Source of the DNA: a bacterium HR15
GTDB taxonomy: Bacteria; Armatimonadota; Fimbriimonadia; Fimbriimonadales; GBS-DC
Assembly (NCBI GenBank): GCA_002898555.1
Contig: BEHR01000005.1
Coordinates: 1-64,000 of the forward strand
Direction of reading: 5' to 3'
Length of the DNA: 64,000 nucleotides
Shown here piece by piece: positions 42,174 to 50,697 of this stretch. The notes beneath the pieces were generated by a model. The model worked only from the letters and a program-made list of their open reading frames with translations, searched no databases and had not been told where the DNA came from. The position numbers and the translations under genes were made by a program. Position 1 is the stretch's first letter; every line of letters begins with the position of its first letter.

Positions 42174-44202
42174 CGCCATACTCTGCAATTCCCTCCACCA
42201 GACCAGGCACGCTTTGCACTTTCTTTTTCACCTGTGGCAGGATGCGCCATACGAGTTCAAGTTGCTCGCGTGTGGCGGCGCCCAGTGTCTCGCCGTCCAG
42301 AAACTTCTCGCGAATGTGTTCAATCAGCGCTTTATACACTCTGCCTTTGTACTCGATGGGCGCGTAGCCTGCCTTATCGAGCAGTTCCTCTGCGATTTCC
42401 AGCAGCCGTTGCTTAATCGCGTCGCGCAGCGTATCATCATCTAATTGAAACAATGTCCGATAGGTTTCACCCTTCTCGCGCAGGAGCGTTGGCGGTGCAG
42501 TGTGCGATTCCCAACGATTCTCACTCAATTCCTTCCCGATAACCTCTTCGATATCTACGCGCGTAATCTCCACGCCTTCTAACTCGTACTGAATCGCCTG
42601 TAGGGCAGCTTTCCAGTGCTTCAGGGGTTGCACCTGCGTTTCCGAGACCTGCACAACGAACTCGCCGTCGTCGGAAAAGTTCGGATCGGGATCGGGCACG
42701 CGAATGACCAAGTGCGGTTTCGTTAGTTCTTGCTTGGGCAGTGGTGGAGGCAGGTCTTCGGTCTCGTCGAATAGGTCGTCGATGGAGACATTTTCCCGCT
42801 TTTTGGCGTTGAACATGTCCCATAGCCATTGATGTTCCAGCTTTGGGTGGTCGACGATGGCGCAGATTTGGGGTTCGCTGGGGTCGATATTCTTGCCGCG
42901 CACACGCCGCAGCCCGCGCCCGATGACCTGTTGCCCGTAGACTTTACTGCTGAACTTGCGCAATAGCAGAATCACGCCCACTTCGGGCACATCCCAGCCC
43001 TCGCGCAACATGAGTACGCTTACAACGGCTTTGTACGGTTGCCTGGAATGCTGTGCCTTACCCAGTTCCCGCGCCTTGCGACGGTCCTCCTCATCGCTCT
43101 GCTCGGTTACCAGGAGAGTCTTGACCTTGAAGTAGTGGTTCAGGGTGTGCGCGGCTTTTTCGGCATCGGCGATACAGACCGCTACCACAAACAGGATGGG
43201 CTGATAGCGTCCTTTGGCGCGTCGCTCCTGCTCTTCCAAACGGCGCAGGGCGATTGCCATCTGTTGGCGCATCGATTCGTCATCGGTGACCCACTGAGTT
43301 GCGCTCAGTCCTAATCGGTCTACCTCCTCCCAGTTAATCTCTTCCACGCGCCGCCGCTCACCTGTGCGGGCATCGGTATAGGTCAGTTCCACTGTATGAA
43401 TGCTGGGCTGGTACACGACGGGCGTTTTGATGAGTCCATCGGCGAGAGCGTCCTGCACCGTGTATTCATAAATCAGGTCGCTGTCGGGCGTCTGCCCGTC
43501 GGCGCGTTCGGGCGTGGCAGTGAGGTCGATACGCAGGCGTGTTTTAGGTTTGAGGCGTGCAAGCGTGCTATCCCATTCGGGGGCAGGCGAGTTGTGCGCC
43601 TCATCGTTGAACAGCACGCAGTCGGGGCCGTTCATTAGCGCCGAAAGATTGCTCTGCCCGACCGTGTTGCTGGTGTAAAACTGATGGATGTTGCCCAGCA
43701 CAATATTGGAGCTGAATAAGTTCGCCCAACCGCCCGTATTGCCGCCGCCGAGGGTGGTCAGCACCAAGTCGCCTGCCTGAAAGTCGGCGTCTTGGGGGAT
43801 CAGGTCGCGGTCTCTGAATACCTTACCTCCCTCAAAGTCTGCCTGTAAGCGGTCGCGTACAATCAAGTTGGGGCATAAAATCACGAACTTATGCACTTCG
43901 TGGGCATAGCGCAGCCATGCGATGATTGCCGCCATCAGCGCGGTTTTGCCGCCGCCTGTCACCAGATTTACCAGCAGTCCGTTCCTGCCAATCACCTCTT
44001 TGCCCAATATCTCGTGGGCATACACGACTCGCAGGAACGCTTCCCACTGGTGTCGCCAGAGCGTGCCCTCGCGCGGGGCGAGGTCGTTATCAGGCGCGGT
44101 CAGAAAGTCGATGTAGCGGTAAGTTTCGGGCTTGACCCCAGGATAGCCCTCGCGCCGCCACCGCTCAAACTCTTCCTCATACGGTGTGAATCGGTTCAGC
44201 AT
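42166..44202 (-). CDS. DEAD/DEAH helicase, type III restriction Res-like, cassette gene 4
   Basis: About 678 residues of superfamily 2 helicase. Walker A is VTGGGKT (residues 81-87), motif II NDEAH (about 175), motif III-like LTATPERADG, and motif VI QVIGRGLRRVRGKN. REGWDVPEVGVILLLRKFSS is typical of type III Res and related DNA translocases. The C-terminal about 180 residues have no nuclease motif, unlike normal Res, which ends in a PD-(D/E)XK domain; that domain appears instead as the small downstream gene. ATG 44202 is chosen, with AAGGGTG upstream, because the longer frame overlaps the toxin gene. Confidence 0.85.
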   Translation of the reverse strand: MLNRFTPYEEEFERWRREGYPGVKPETYRYIDFLTAPDNDLAPREGTLWRHQWEAFLRVVYAHEILGKEVIGRNGLLVNLVTGGGKTALMAAIIAWLRYAHEVHKFVILCPNLIVRDRLQADFEGGKVFRDRDLIPQDADFQAGDLVLTTLGGGNTGGWANLFSSNIVLGNIHQFYTSNTVGQSNLSALMNGPDCVLFNDEAHNSPAPEWDSTLARLKPKTRLRIDLTATPERADGQTPDSDLIYEYTVQDALADGLIKTPVVYQPSIHTVELTYTDARTGERRRVEEINWEEVDRLGLSATQWVTDDESMRQQMAIALRRLEEQERRAKGRYQPILFVVAVCIADAEKAAHTLNHYFKVKTLLVTEQSDEEDRRKARELGKAQHSRQPYKAVVSVLMLREGWDVPEVGVILLLRKFSSKVYGQQVIGRGLRRVRGKNIDPSEPQICAIVDHPKLEHQWLWDMFNAKKRENVSIDDLFDETEDLPPPLPKQELTKPHLVIRVPDPDPNFSDDGEFVVQVSETQVQPLKHWKAALQAIQYELEGVEITRVDIEEVIGKELSENRWESHTAPPTLLREKGETYRTLFQLDDDTLRDAIKQRLLEIAEELLDKAGYAPIEYKGRVYKALIEHIREKFLDGETLGAATREQLELVWRILPQVKKKVQSVPGLVEGIAEYGDE

Positions 44203-44212
44203 ACAACACCCT

Positions 44213-44599
44213 TTACAGAGCGCGGTGTTTCCCACGCTTGTTAACCAAGTATACCGTACCGTTCGGCATCCCGTTGGCTAAGTTGACGATGGCTTCTATG
44301 TGATTCACCAGCCACTTGGCGCGTTCCCATCGCCCCAGGTGGTCCCAAAATTGCCCTAACAGGATGACCCGTGCGCCCATCGCCTTCAAATCCGCTGTGG
44401 TATAGCCCCGTGTGGTTTCGTTGCGGTCGCCCGTGACAATAACAAATCCCTGCTGGGTCGCCTTAGGTATCCACTGGTTATCAGGCAAGCCGCTCCAGCC
44501 GCGCTGCCGAATATGCGCCATTTCGACAAGACGCGACTCGCGGTTAACGAATTCCACCAGTCGCTGCGAGATATTCTCATCGAAAAGTAGTTTCTTCAC
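44213..44599 (-). CDS. DUF5615/PIN-like toxin, cassette gene 3
   Basis: About 128 residues from GTG 44599, which gives the typical family opening VKKLLFDENISQRLVEF (TTG 44623 is the alternative). The conserved acidic positions of the PIN-like DUF5615 fold are visible: FDEN at the start, GLPDNQWIPKA mid-domain and FVIVTGDRNE. An HxxQRGWSGLPD stretch corresponds to the usual VRELG-x-x-x-DE region. The family is the toxin partner of DUF433 antitoxins and is predicted to be an RNase. It follows a DUF433-containing gene by 27 bases, in the standard order. Confidence 0.75.
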   Translation of the reverse strand: MKKLLFDENISQRLVEFVNRESRLVEMAHIRQRGWSGLPDNQWIPKATQQGFVIVTGDRNETTRGYTTADLKAMGARVILLGQFWDHLGRWERAKWLVNHIEAIVNLANGMPNGTVYLVNKRGKHRAL

Positions 44600-44626
44600 A
44601 AGCGATATACAGTGTTGTGCCAAATT

Positions 44627-45301
44627 TTACGCGCTCAAGCGCCACTCGCCCTCGTAGCGGACGGCTGCGGAGATGGATTCGATAGGCAGGTCAAAGTATT
44701 CCGCAACACGCTCCAAATCATGTTCCTGCTCCCAGAGGGCGTAGATGATGCGCGTGGGTATCGCATGCTCGGACACCACGGGTTCACCGCCACGAATGGC
44801 TCGATCTAAGTAGATTTGCCGTGCGTACTGCGGTGGATAGTATCTGCGCACATGGTCGTCTTCTATCTCTATTTGCGTTGCCAGTGTTTCAGCGAAATCC
44901 GCCACGAGTTGCCCGATATCGGGTCGGCGCAAGATGTGTTCCGTCTCGCGCACCAGCAATTCACGCCCTCCCACCAGTACACGCCTGCGCGTGAACGGAT
45001 AATCGCCCACTTCTTGCGCCAGCGCCTCTGCTGTCGCTCGCACATGGGGCAACGAGACGCCCAGTGCCACAAACTCGCGTACAAACATCAGTTCGATGAG
45101 CTCGGGGAAGGAAAGCACGCCCCGCTGATGGGTATACGACTGCAGCACAGGCGCAGAGTAGCCCCGTCCGTGCTTTAACGGAAACAGGTAGCCGTCTGCC
45201 CAGCGTGCCACCCGACGGGGTGCAATCCCCAGCAGTCGCGCCGCCTCTGAGTAGGAATAAACGCCGTAGATAAGCCCCGGTTTGATCACTTCCGCCACCA
45301 T
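44627..45301 (-). CDS. HTH plus DUF433 antitoxin-type regulator, cassette gene 2
   Basis: A 224-residue protein. The N-terminus is a MerR-like helix-turn-helix (YSYSEAARLLGIAPRRVARW) followed by a helical segment (FPELIELMFVREFVALGVSL). The C-terminal about 65 residues are a DUF433 domain (LDRAIRGGEPVVSEHAIPT, then DLERVAEYFDLPIESISAAVRYE), the domain of VapB45-type antitoxins. It probably neutralises the adjacent PIN-like toxin and binds DNA to autoregulate. A TATAAT lies 5 bases before the ATG with no ribosome site, so the gene has its own leaderless promoter inside the cassette. Confidence 0.82.
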   Translation of the reverse strand: MVAEVIKPGLIYGVYSYSEAARLLGIAPRRVARWADGYLFPLKHGRGYSAPVLQSYTHQRGVLSFPELIELMFVREFVALGVSLPHVRATAEALAQEVGDYPFTRRRVLVGGRELLVRETEHILRRPDIGQLVADFAETLATQIEIEDDHVRRYYPPQYARQIYLDRAIRGGEPVVSEHAIPTRIIYALWEQEHDLERVAEYFDLPIESISAAVRYEGEWRLSA

Positions 45302-45306
45302 GTAAG

Positions 45307-45312
45307 ATTATA
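45307..45312 (-). promoter_or_regulatory. -10 element of the antitoxin gene (leaderless)
   Basis: A perfect TATAAT on the minus strand, 5 bases before ATG 45301, in the 25 bases between the methyltransferase stop and the antitoxin start. It would allow expression of antitoxin, toxin, helicase and nuclease independently of the methyltransferase. Confidence 0.6.
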
Positions 45313-45326
45313 CACCAGAATTGCCG

Positions 45327-47225
45327 TCAACTCACTTCAATCTCTTCGGACCAGAAGCCTTCACCGCCCTTGTCGTCTTGCACCTTGCAGGCAACCCAAT
45401 AGCGACCAGCATGCGGGAACTTGTATTGCACAGGCGTTGTCGCCTTGTGGAGGGCGTAGCCCTGCGCACTGCGGAACCGCCTGCCGTCGTAGTTGAAATC
45501 CCACTGCACATTAATCAGCTTCGCGCCTGGGTTCTGCACCGTTGTATCGCTGATATCGAACTTGTAGGTGAGGGGAGCGATGCGTTTGTAGGCAATCGAG
45601 ACCAGCGGTGGCAACACGAAGGTGAGAAAGTTCTCGTAATCGGCGTGGTCGGTGGAGAGGCGAGTGATATGCTCGCGGAATCGGGGTGAATCGATGCGTA
45701 TCAGCTCCAGTCGGATGAAGTTGATGTCGGTGTTTTGGCGGGCGCGGAGTTGCTCGGCGGCTGTTTGGGCTTCGGGGGTGAACGCCCACGCAAGCATTAC
45801 ACCTTCGCGCAGGTTCCCCTGCTGATAGTGCGGCGTGCGCCGAATCGCGTTCGCGAACTGGGTCACCTCCTTTGCACCCACGCGCTGATTCGGGTTTGGA
45901 TCGCATACCCACACGGGTATTTTGCCCTTGAAGCCGTGAATCCCTGGAAACTCGTTTTGTGGGTGCGCACCGAAACACCTCAGAATAAAGGCGCGGAACT
46001 CAGCAGCAGGCATCTTCTGCAAGCGGCGCGCCTCGTACACGCCCCAGTGTTCAATCGTGAAATCGGGCACGGGGTTGTCGGTGGTCAGCTGCTCCGCGCC
46101 GCGAATTAGTCGGTCTGCCGTTACGGCAACCGCCACGCGCGACTGGTCGCACGCAATCCACCGCCTGCCCAACCGCTGCGCCACCGCAGGCGTCGTGCCA
46201 CCCCCACAGAAAAAGTCGGCAACCACATCGCCTTCTTTCGTAGATGCCTGAATAATACGCTCAATCAAGGCTTCAGGCTTCTGGGTGGGGTAGCCTATGC
46301 GTTCTTTTGCTACAGGGTTGATAAAAGGTATTTCCCAAACATCTGGAGCGTAAACTGTCCGCTGTTCAGCATACACAATTTTATCCCACTCATCTGGCTT
46401 TATTCGTCCGGATGCTACTGCTTCTGCGAAAGCACTCTTATCATATACTAAGAGCTGGCGCACTCGCTTACCTCCAGACATTATAGTATTCGAATTCCAG
46501 CCCTTTTGTTTTCTCTCTTGCAAATAATCCCTGACAGGAATTTCGACTCTATTAAATACATATTTATCTGTCTTGCTGTAGAAGAGAATAATATCATGCA
46601 TTCGCTGAAAATTAGATTGTACATTCGTCCAGCGACGATAAAACCACACTATTTCATTCCTAAAATTCTCATACCCAAAAATCTTATCCATTTCCACTTT
46701 GATATAGTGGCTGGCGTGCCAGTCGCAGTGGACATAGATGCTGCCTGTTTTTTTCAGCAGGCGTTTCATTTCGTAGAGGCGTGCGTTCAGCCATATCAGG
46801 TAGCCGGGCATGCCGCCTTCCCAGATGTCGTTGAAGGAGCGCACCTCGTTCTGGTCGCCGAAAATCACATTATATTGCCTGCCCGAGAAGAACGGCGGGT
46901 CAATGTAAATCAGGTCGATGCTTTCGCTGGGCAGTTGGCGCATCACATGGAGGTTATCGCCCCAGATGAGGCGGTTCGGCTCCAGTTCGGGATGTCCGAA
47001 CGAGACGCGCTCCACGATTTGGAACGGCAAACTCACCCGCGGGAAGAGTTTGTAGAACCCTTTGCGCTTATCCCAGCCGAGCGGCTCTTTTTCGACGGGG
47101 ATACTGCCGAAGCGCACGGGCGGACGCCAGAACTCTTCCTGTTCCGGCAGCGGTTCTGGTTCCTCGTCGGTTTGCTCAGGTGCAACGAACTCAAGCTCTC
47201 GCTCAAAGCGGGCGTCCTCTTGCAT
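45327..47225 (-). CDS. Type III Mod-like DNA methyltransferase with Ig-like tail, cassette gene 1
   Basis: A 632-residue beta-class methyltransferase. Motif IV is DPPF (IYIDPPFFSGRQYN, residues 109-112), and the SAM motif is FFCGGGTT (about 337-344), preceded by YPTQKPEALIERI. This is the Mod type found in type III and related systems and predicts N6-adenine (or N4-cytosine) methylation. An insertion between the motifs probably carries target recognition. The last about 90 residues (INVQWDFNYDGRRFRS, then FPHAGRYWVACKVQDDKGG) resemble a PKD or Ig-like beta-sandwich, which is unusual for this family. No ribosome site upstream; the first gene of the five-gene cassette. Confidence 0.86.
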   Translation of the reverse strand: MQEDARFERELEFVAPEQTDEEPEPLPEQEEFWRPPVRFGSIPVEKEPLGWDKRKGFYKLFPRVSLPFQIVERVSFGHPELEPNRLIWGDNLHVMRQLPSESIDLIYIDPPFFSGRQYNVIFGDQNEVRSFNDIWEGGMPGYLIWLNARLYEMKRLLKKTGSIYVHCDWHASHYIKVEMDKIFGYENFRNEIVWFYRRWTNVQSNFQRMHDIILFYSKTDKYVFNRVEIPVRDYLQERKQKGWNSNTIMSGGKRVRQLLVYDKSAFAEAVASGRIKPDEWDKIVYAEQRTVYAPDVWEIPFINPVAKERIGYPTQKPEALIERIIQASTKEGDVVADFFCGGGTTPAVAQRLGRRWIACDQSRVAVAVTADRLIRGAEQLTTDNPVPDFTIEHWGVYEARRLQKMPAAEFRAFILRCFGAHPQNEFPGIHGFKGKIPVWVCDPNPNQRVGAKEVTQFANAIRRTPHYQQGNLREGVMLAWAFTPEAQTAAEQLRARQNTDINFIRLELIRIDSPRFREHITRLSTDHADYENFLTFVLPPLVSIAYKRIAPLTYKFDISDTTVQNPGAKLINVQWDFNYDGRRFRSAQGYALHKATTPVQYKFPHAGRYWVACKVQDDKGGEGFWSEEIEVS

Positions 47226-47275
47226 CGTGCTGGGTGGATTCGGCGTTGGGGCTCCTGATTCCTGCGAACCCTGGG

Positions 47276-50200
47276 CTATGCGGCGGTGAGGCGGATCCTC
47301 TCGGTGGTGAGTTCCAGGTTTTGGCGGGCAGGGGCATGGTTGGGGTCTAAATGGAGCGCCTGCTCAAATGCGATTCGGGCTGCATCGTACACGCCCAGTC
47401 GGAAGTAGCAGTTGCCCAGCACGAACCAGCCCTGGGGGTTGTATGGGTCGCGCTCCAGCGCGGCGGAGTAGGCGTCGGCGGCTTCGGCATACGCGCCTAT
47501 CTGATAGAGCACATCGCCCGCGTTGAAGAGGGCGTTCGCGTTCTGCGGATCCTGGTTTATCGCCTTGATGAAATGTTCCAGTCCTTCGGCATACTGCCCC
47601 ATTTCGCACAGGGCGCGTCCCCAGTTGATATGCACCCCTGCTGAAACGGGCTTCCCGTGCCGTTCCAGATAGGCAAAGGCTTCGCAGAGCGCATGGTTAT
47701 TGTGGGTCTGCTCGGCGGCATGTACCCAGCGATGCCACCAGACCTCCTGTTCGGGCTGCAGTTCTGCCAGTCGCGCGTAGAGCGGCAAGGCGCGGTCAAA
47801 GCGTTTCTGTTCCCACCACATGTGGGCGGCGTCCTGCAGCGCGGCGAGCGCGATTTGCGGGTGGCGGCTCGCTTGCTCGTAGTGTTGGGCGGCCTCCTCA
47901 TAGCGTCCCTTGCGACGGAGCCACTCGGCATAGAAGAGGTGCGCCTCGGCGTATTCGGGACGCTCGTGGAGCACGCGCTGTAGGTGCATGCCTGCCTCCT
48001 CCAAACGGTTGAGGAGCAGCAGGGCACGCCCCATCGTCAGATGCCACTTGAAGGTGACCACCGTCGGGTCGCCCGTGTAGCCACTGGACGCAAGCAGCGT
48101 CTCGCCATCCGCACTCAGCAGCCCGATGCGCAAGGCGCACTGACGCGCCTTCTGCAGCGCATCCACCGCCTCCTGCCCCTGACCGTTCAGCAGATAGGAC
48201 TGCGCCAGCGTGAAGTAGATAAGAGGGTGTTCCAGCCCCTGTTTCAGCGCACGCTGCCCAACCTGAATGGCGTCCTCATAGCGCTTCAGCATCTGCAGGC
48301 TGGAGATCCACTGGCTCCAAGCGAGCGGGGCATAGTCTTCGCCTGGGTCAATCTGTTCGCACGCTTGCTGCAGCGCATTGCACGCGCCCTGATAATCGCC
48401 TTGATTGTAAAGAGTATTGCCCAGATTGAACCACTGGAAGGCATCCTGCGGGTTTTCTTGCAGTGTTTGTTGGAGCAGTTGCACATTGCGCTGGCTCTTG
48501 CCGCGCTGTCGCATCACCTCCGCCTCGTAGCCCCAGTGAATGATTTGCGCATTGCGCAGGGTGGCGGGTTTGCCCCCGTGCGCTAATAGGCTGGGCAGGA
48601 TCTGCTCATGGACGCGCCCCTCCCAGCGGGCATACGGCAGCCGACGAAACATGCGGATCGCCCGGTGAATAAAGGCGTCTTGCGGATTGTGCTTGTCCAG
48701 AATGTTGACGATTTCGATGTAGTAGGCGGCAAACTGGGGGTGGCGTGCGCCCTCGCGGATAATGGCACGACTGCGCGGATGGAGCCGCTCATCCGCATCC
48801 AGCACCAATATCCAGTCGCCTGTGGCATGTTGCAACGCGAGGTTGCGTGGCACAGAAAAGTCCTCTGTCCATTCGCACGAAAGCACCTTCGCGCCATATC
48901 GGAGCGCGATTTCGGGAGTGGCATCCGTGGAGCCTGTGTCTACCAGGATAATCTCGTCCACAACGCCCTGCACGCTGTCGAGACATTCGGGCAGGAACTC
49001 GGCCTCGTTTCGAGCGACGATGCAGAGGGTGATGCGCGTGCCGAGCGGTTCATCAGGGATGGGAATATGGTATTGTGCGAGCCACTCTTCTAACGCGCGA
49101 GCACGCTGCGCCGCTTTGCTCTTTGTGCCTGATAGGCAGCAGAAATAGTTTCTGAGCGGCAGCACGACCTCACGCAGCCAATGTGGGTCGGCATAGCCTG
49201 CCCGCAACAATTTCATCACCAGGGGGTATGCCTGCTGCTCGCGCTCGGTATAGAGCAGGATCCACGCTTTCTGCGCCTGGAGATTCGGCGCGTCGGGCAG
49301 CAGGGTGAGCGCCTTGTTCAGCAGCGTTTCGGCATCTTCCCAGCGGTTCTGCTGCAGTAAGGCGTGTACGGCTGCCTCGTACAGATGCGGATTGAGCGGT
49401 TCCGCGTCGATGGCATAGGCGAAAAGTTGCAGTGCGGTCTCGCTGTCTTCGTTCTGCAGTCGGCTCAGCCCGATATGGTAGTAGTCTACTCGGCTGGTCG
49501 CGTTTTCTGCCAACTCCTGCAGGCAGTGCGCCGCGAGGGATGCCGCCTGTGCCCAGCTAAAGTGCGCAACGATATGTTCGCGTGCCGCCGCCCCTTTCTG
49601 TCGCGCTGCCTCTGGGTTGGAGAAGGCGGTGCGCATAGCCTCGATGAGCGCGTCCAGCGACGGTTCCGCCCAGAAGGGAGTGCCGACGACCTCGTAGCCT
49701 TCCACACTGCTCAGTGGGCGCACCTCTGCAGGCAGCAGGTAGGCAGTCTGCTCGTTGCAGAAATCGAGGCACGCGCCGAATCCTGTCGTGATGACTAACA
49801 GTCCGCACGCCATCGCTTCCGCAATCGGTAAACCGAAACCCTCCGCACGGTAGGGGTGCACCAAGCAGTCGGCAGCGTTATAGAGGCTTGCCATTGCCGA
49901 TTCGGGCAGCGTGTCGGGAATATAGAGCAGCGGCGGTGCGGACGGGTCGCGTGCCCACGCCATCAATTGTGCTTGATAGTTGCGCGTGCTGTAGAAATCT
50001 TGGGTGCCGAAATCTTTGACGATAAGCAGTACCTCGTCGCCTGGCTTGAAGGCGGCACGGTATGCCTGCAGCAGCACATCGATGCCTTTGCGTCGGACCG
50101 ACCCCCCAACAAAGAGAAACTTATAGCGTTCGGAAAAGCTCTCGCGCGGCACATTGGTGATGCCGAGCGTGTCCAGTTTGAGGGGAGGCAGATCGGGGCG

Positions 50201-50665
50201 GAACTGGTCCGGGTTGACGCCGTTTGGCACAAGGCGCAGCTGCGATCCGGGCACGCCCGATTTGAGAAAGGTCTCGTACACAAAGCGGGATGGCGTCCAA
50301 AGCTGGGCATTTCGGGCGCGAATCTGTTCCACCCACTCGCGCGGTGCCGCGCCGAACTCCCACGGCTGGATAATAGCCAGCGGTGCCGGCGAAAGGCTCC
50401 AGTCGGGTGGGAACTGATGGCGTACCCACACCTGCCAGCCATTTGCAGGTGGCGGGTTCCCTCCCAGCAACAGGTAGCGACGCAGTGGATGCTGCTCCGC
50501 GTTCTCGATGGGGTCGCCCGCTTCGTTCGCAATCAAGTGCACCTGCCAGTGCGGGTCTAAGAGCAATAACGCGCGAATGAGTTCGCGATTGACCCGTGCG
50601 AGGCTGTGCGCGGAAAAGATACCGCCCTGCCAGAGTGTGGGTGGAAGCGAGCGTTGCTGGGACAT
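47276..50665 (-). CDS. Giant bifunctional glycosyltransferase (GT4 and GT2) with TPR repeats
   Basis: About 1129 residues. Residues 1-370 form a GT-B family 4 glycosyltransferase (KFLFVGGSVRRKGIDVLLQAY and the E-x7-E signature AEGFGLPIAEAMACG). Residues about 375-510 are TPR-like. Residues about 535-700 form a GT-A family 2 domain (LCIVARNEAEFLPECLDSV, ILVDTGSTDATPEIA, LVLDADERLHP). From about 760 to the end there are at least eight TPR units (YNQGDYQGACNALQQA, NPQGWFVLGNCYFRLGVYDAA). Probably glycosylates proteins or surface polymers with the TPRs as scaffold. The start at 50665 has GGAGGG upstream. The stop lies 50 bases from the methyltransferase gene of the cassette. Confidence 0.87.
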   Translation of the reverse strand: MSQQRSLPPTLWQGGIFSAHSLARVNRELIRALLLLDPHWQVHLIANEAGDPIENAEQHPLRRYLLLGGNPPPANGWQVWVRHQFPPDWSLSPAPLAIIQPWEFGAAPREWVEQIRARNAQLWTPSRFVYETFLKSGVPGSQLRLVPNGVNPDQFRPDLPPLKLDTLGITNVPRESFSERYKFLFVGGSVRRKGIDVLLQAYRAAFKPGDEVLLIVKDFGTQDFYSTRNYQAQLMAWARDPSAPPLLYIPDTLPESAMASLYNAADCLVHPYRAEGFGLPIAEAMACGLLVITTGFGACLDFCNEQTAYLLPAEVRPLSSVEGYEVVGTPFWAEPSLDALIEAMRTAFSNPEAARQKGAAAREHIVAHFSWAQAASLAAHCLQELAENATSRVDYYHIGLSRLQNEDSETALQLFAYAIDAEPLNPHLYEAAVHALLQQNRWEDAETLLNKALTLLPDAPNLQAQKAWILLYTEREQQAYPLVMKLLRAGYADPHWLREVVLPLRNYFCCLSGTKSKAAQRARALEEWLAQYHIPIPDEPLGTRITLCIVARNEAEFLPECLDSVQGVVDEIILVDTGSTDATPEIALRYGAKVLSCEWTEDFSVPRNLALQHATGDWILVLDADERLHPRSRAIIREGARHPQFAAYYIEIVNILDKHNPQDAFIHRAIRMFRRLPYARWEGRVHEQILPSLLAHGGKPATLRNAQIIHWGYEAEVMRQRGKSQRNVQLLQQTLQENPQDAFQWFNLGNTLYNQGDYQGACNALQQACEQIDPGEDYAPLAWSQWISSLQMLKRYEDAIQVGQRALKQGLEHPLIYFTLAQSYLLNGQGQEAVDALQKARQCALRIGLLSADGETLLASSGYTGDPTVVTFKWHLTMGRALLLLNRLEEAGMHLQRVLHERPEYAEAHLFYAEWLRRKGRYEEAAQHYEQASRHPQIALAALQDAAHMWWEQKRFDRALPLYARLAELQPEQEVWWHRWVHAAEQTHNNHALCEAFAYLERHGKPVSAGVHINWGRALCEMGQYAEGLEHFIKAINQDPQNANALFNAGDVLYQIGAYAEAADAYSAALERDPYNPQGWFVLGNCYFRLGVYDAARIAFEQALHLDPNHAPARQNLELTTERIRLTAA

Positions 50666-50697
50666 TTGGGTCCCTCCTTTGCGATGGTCGCTGGGCA

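Noticed and set aside
36087-47225. Whole 11-kb region as a single mobile genomic island
   Set aside because: ileS sits between the two systems, and no integrase, transposase, tRNA target or flanking repeat was seen, so a single mobile element is not supported.
46506-47258. Plus-strand open frame of 250 codons opposite the methyltransferase
   Set aside because: The antisense frame arises from codon bias of the methyltransferase gene; no domain, signal or ribosome site supports it.
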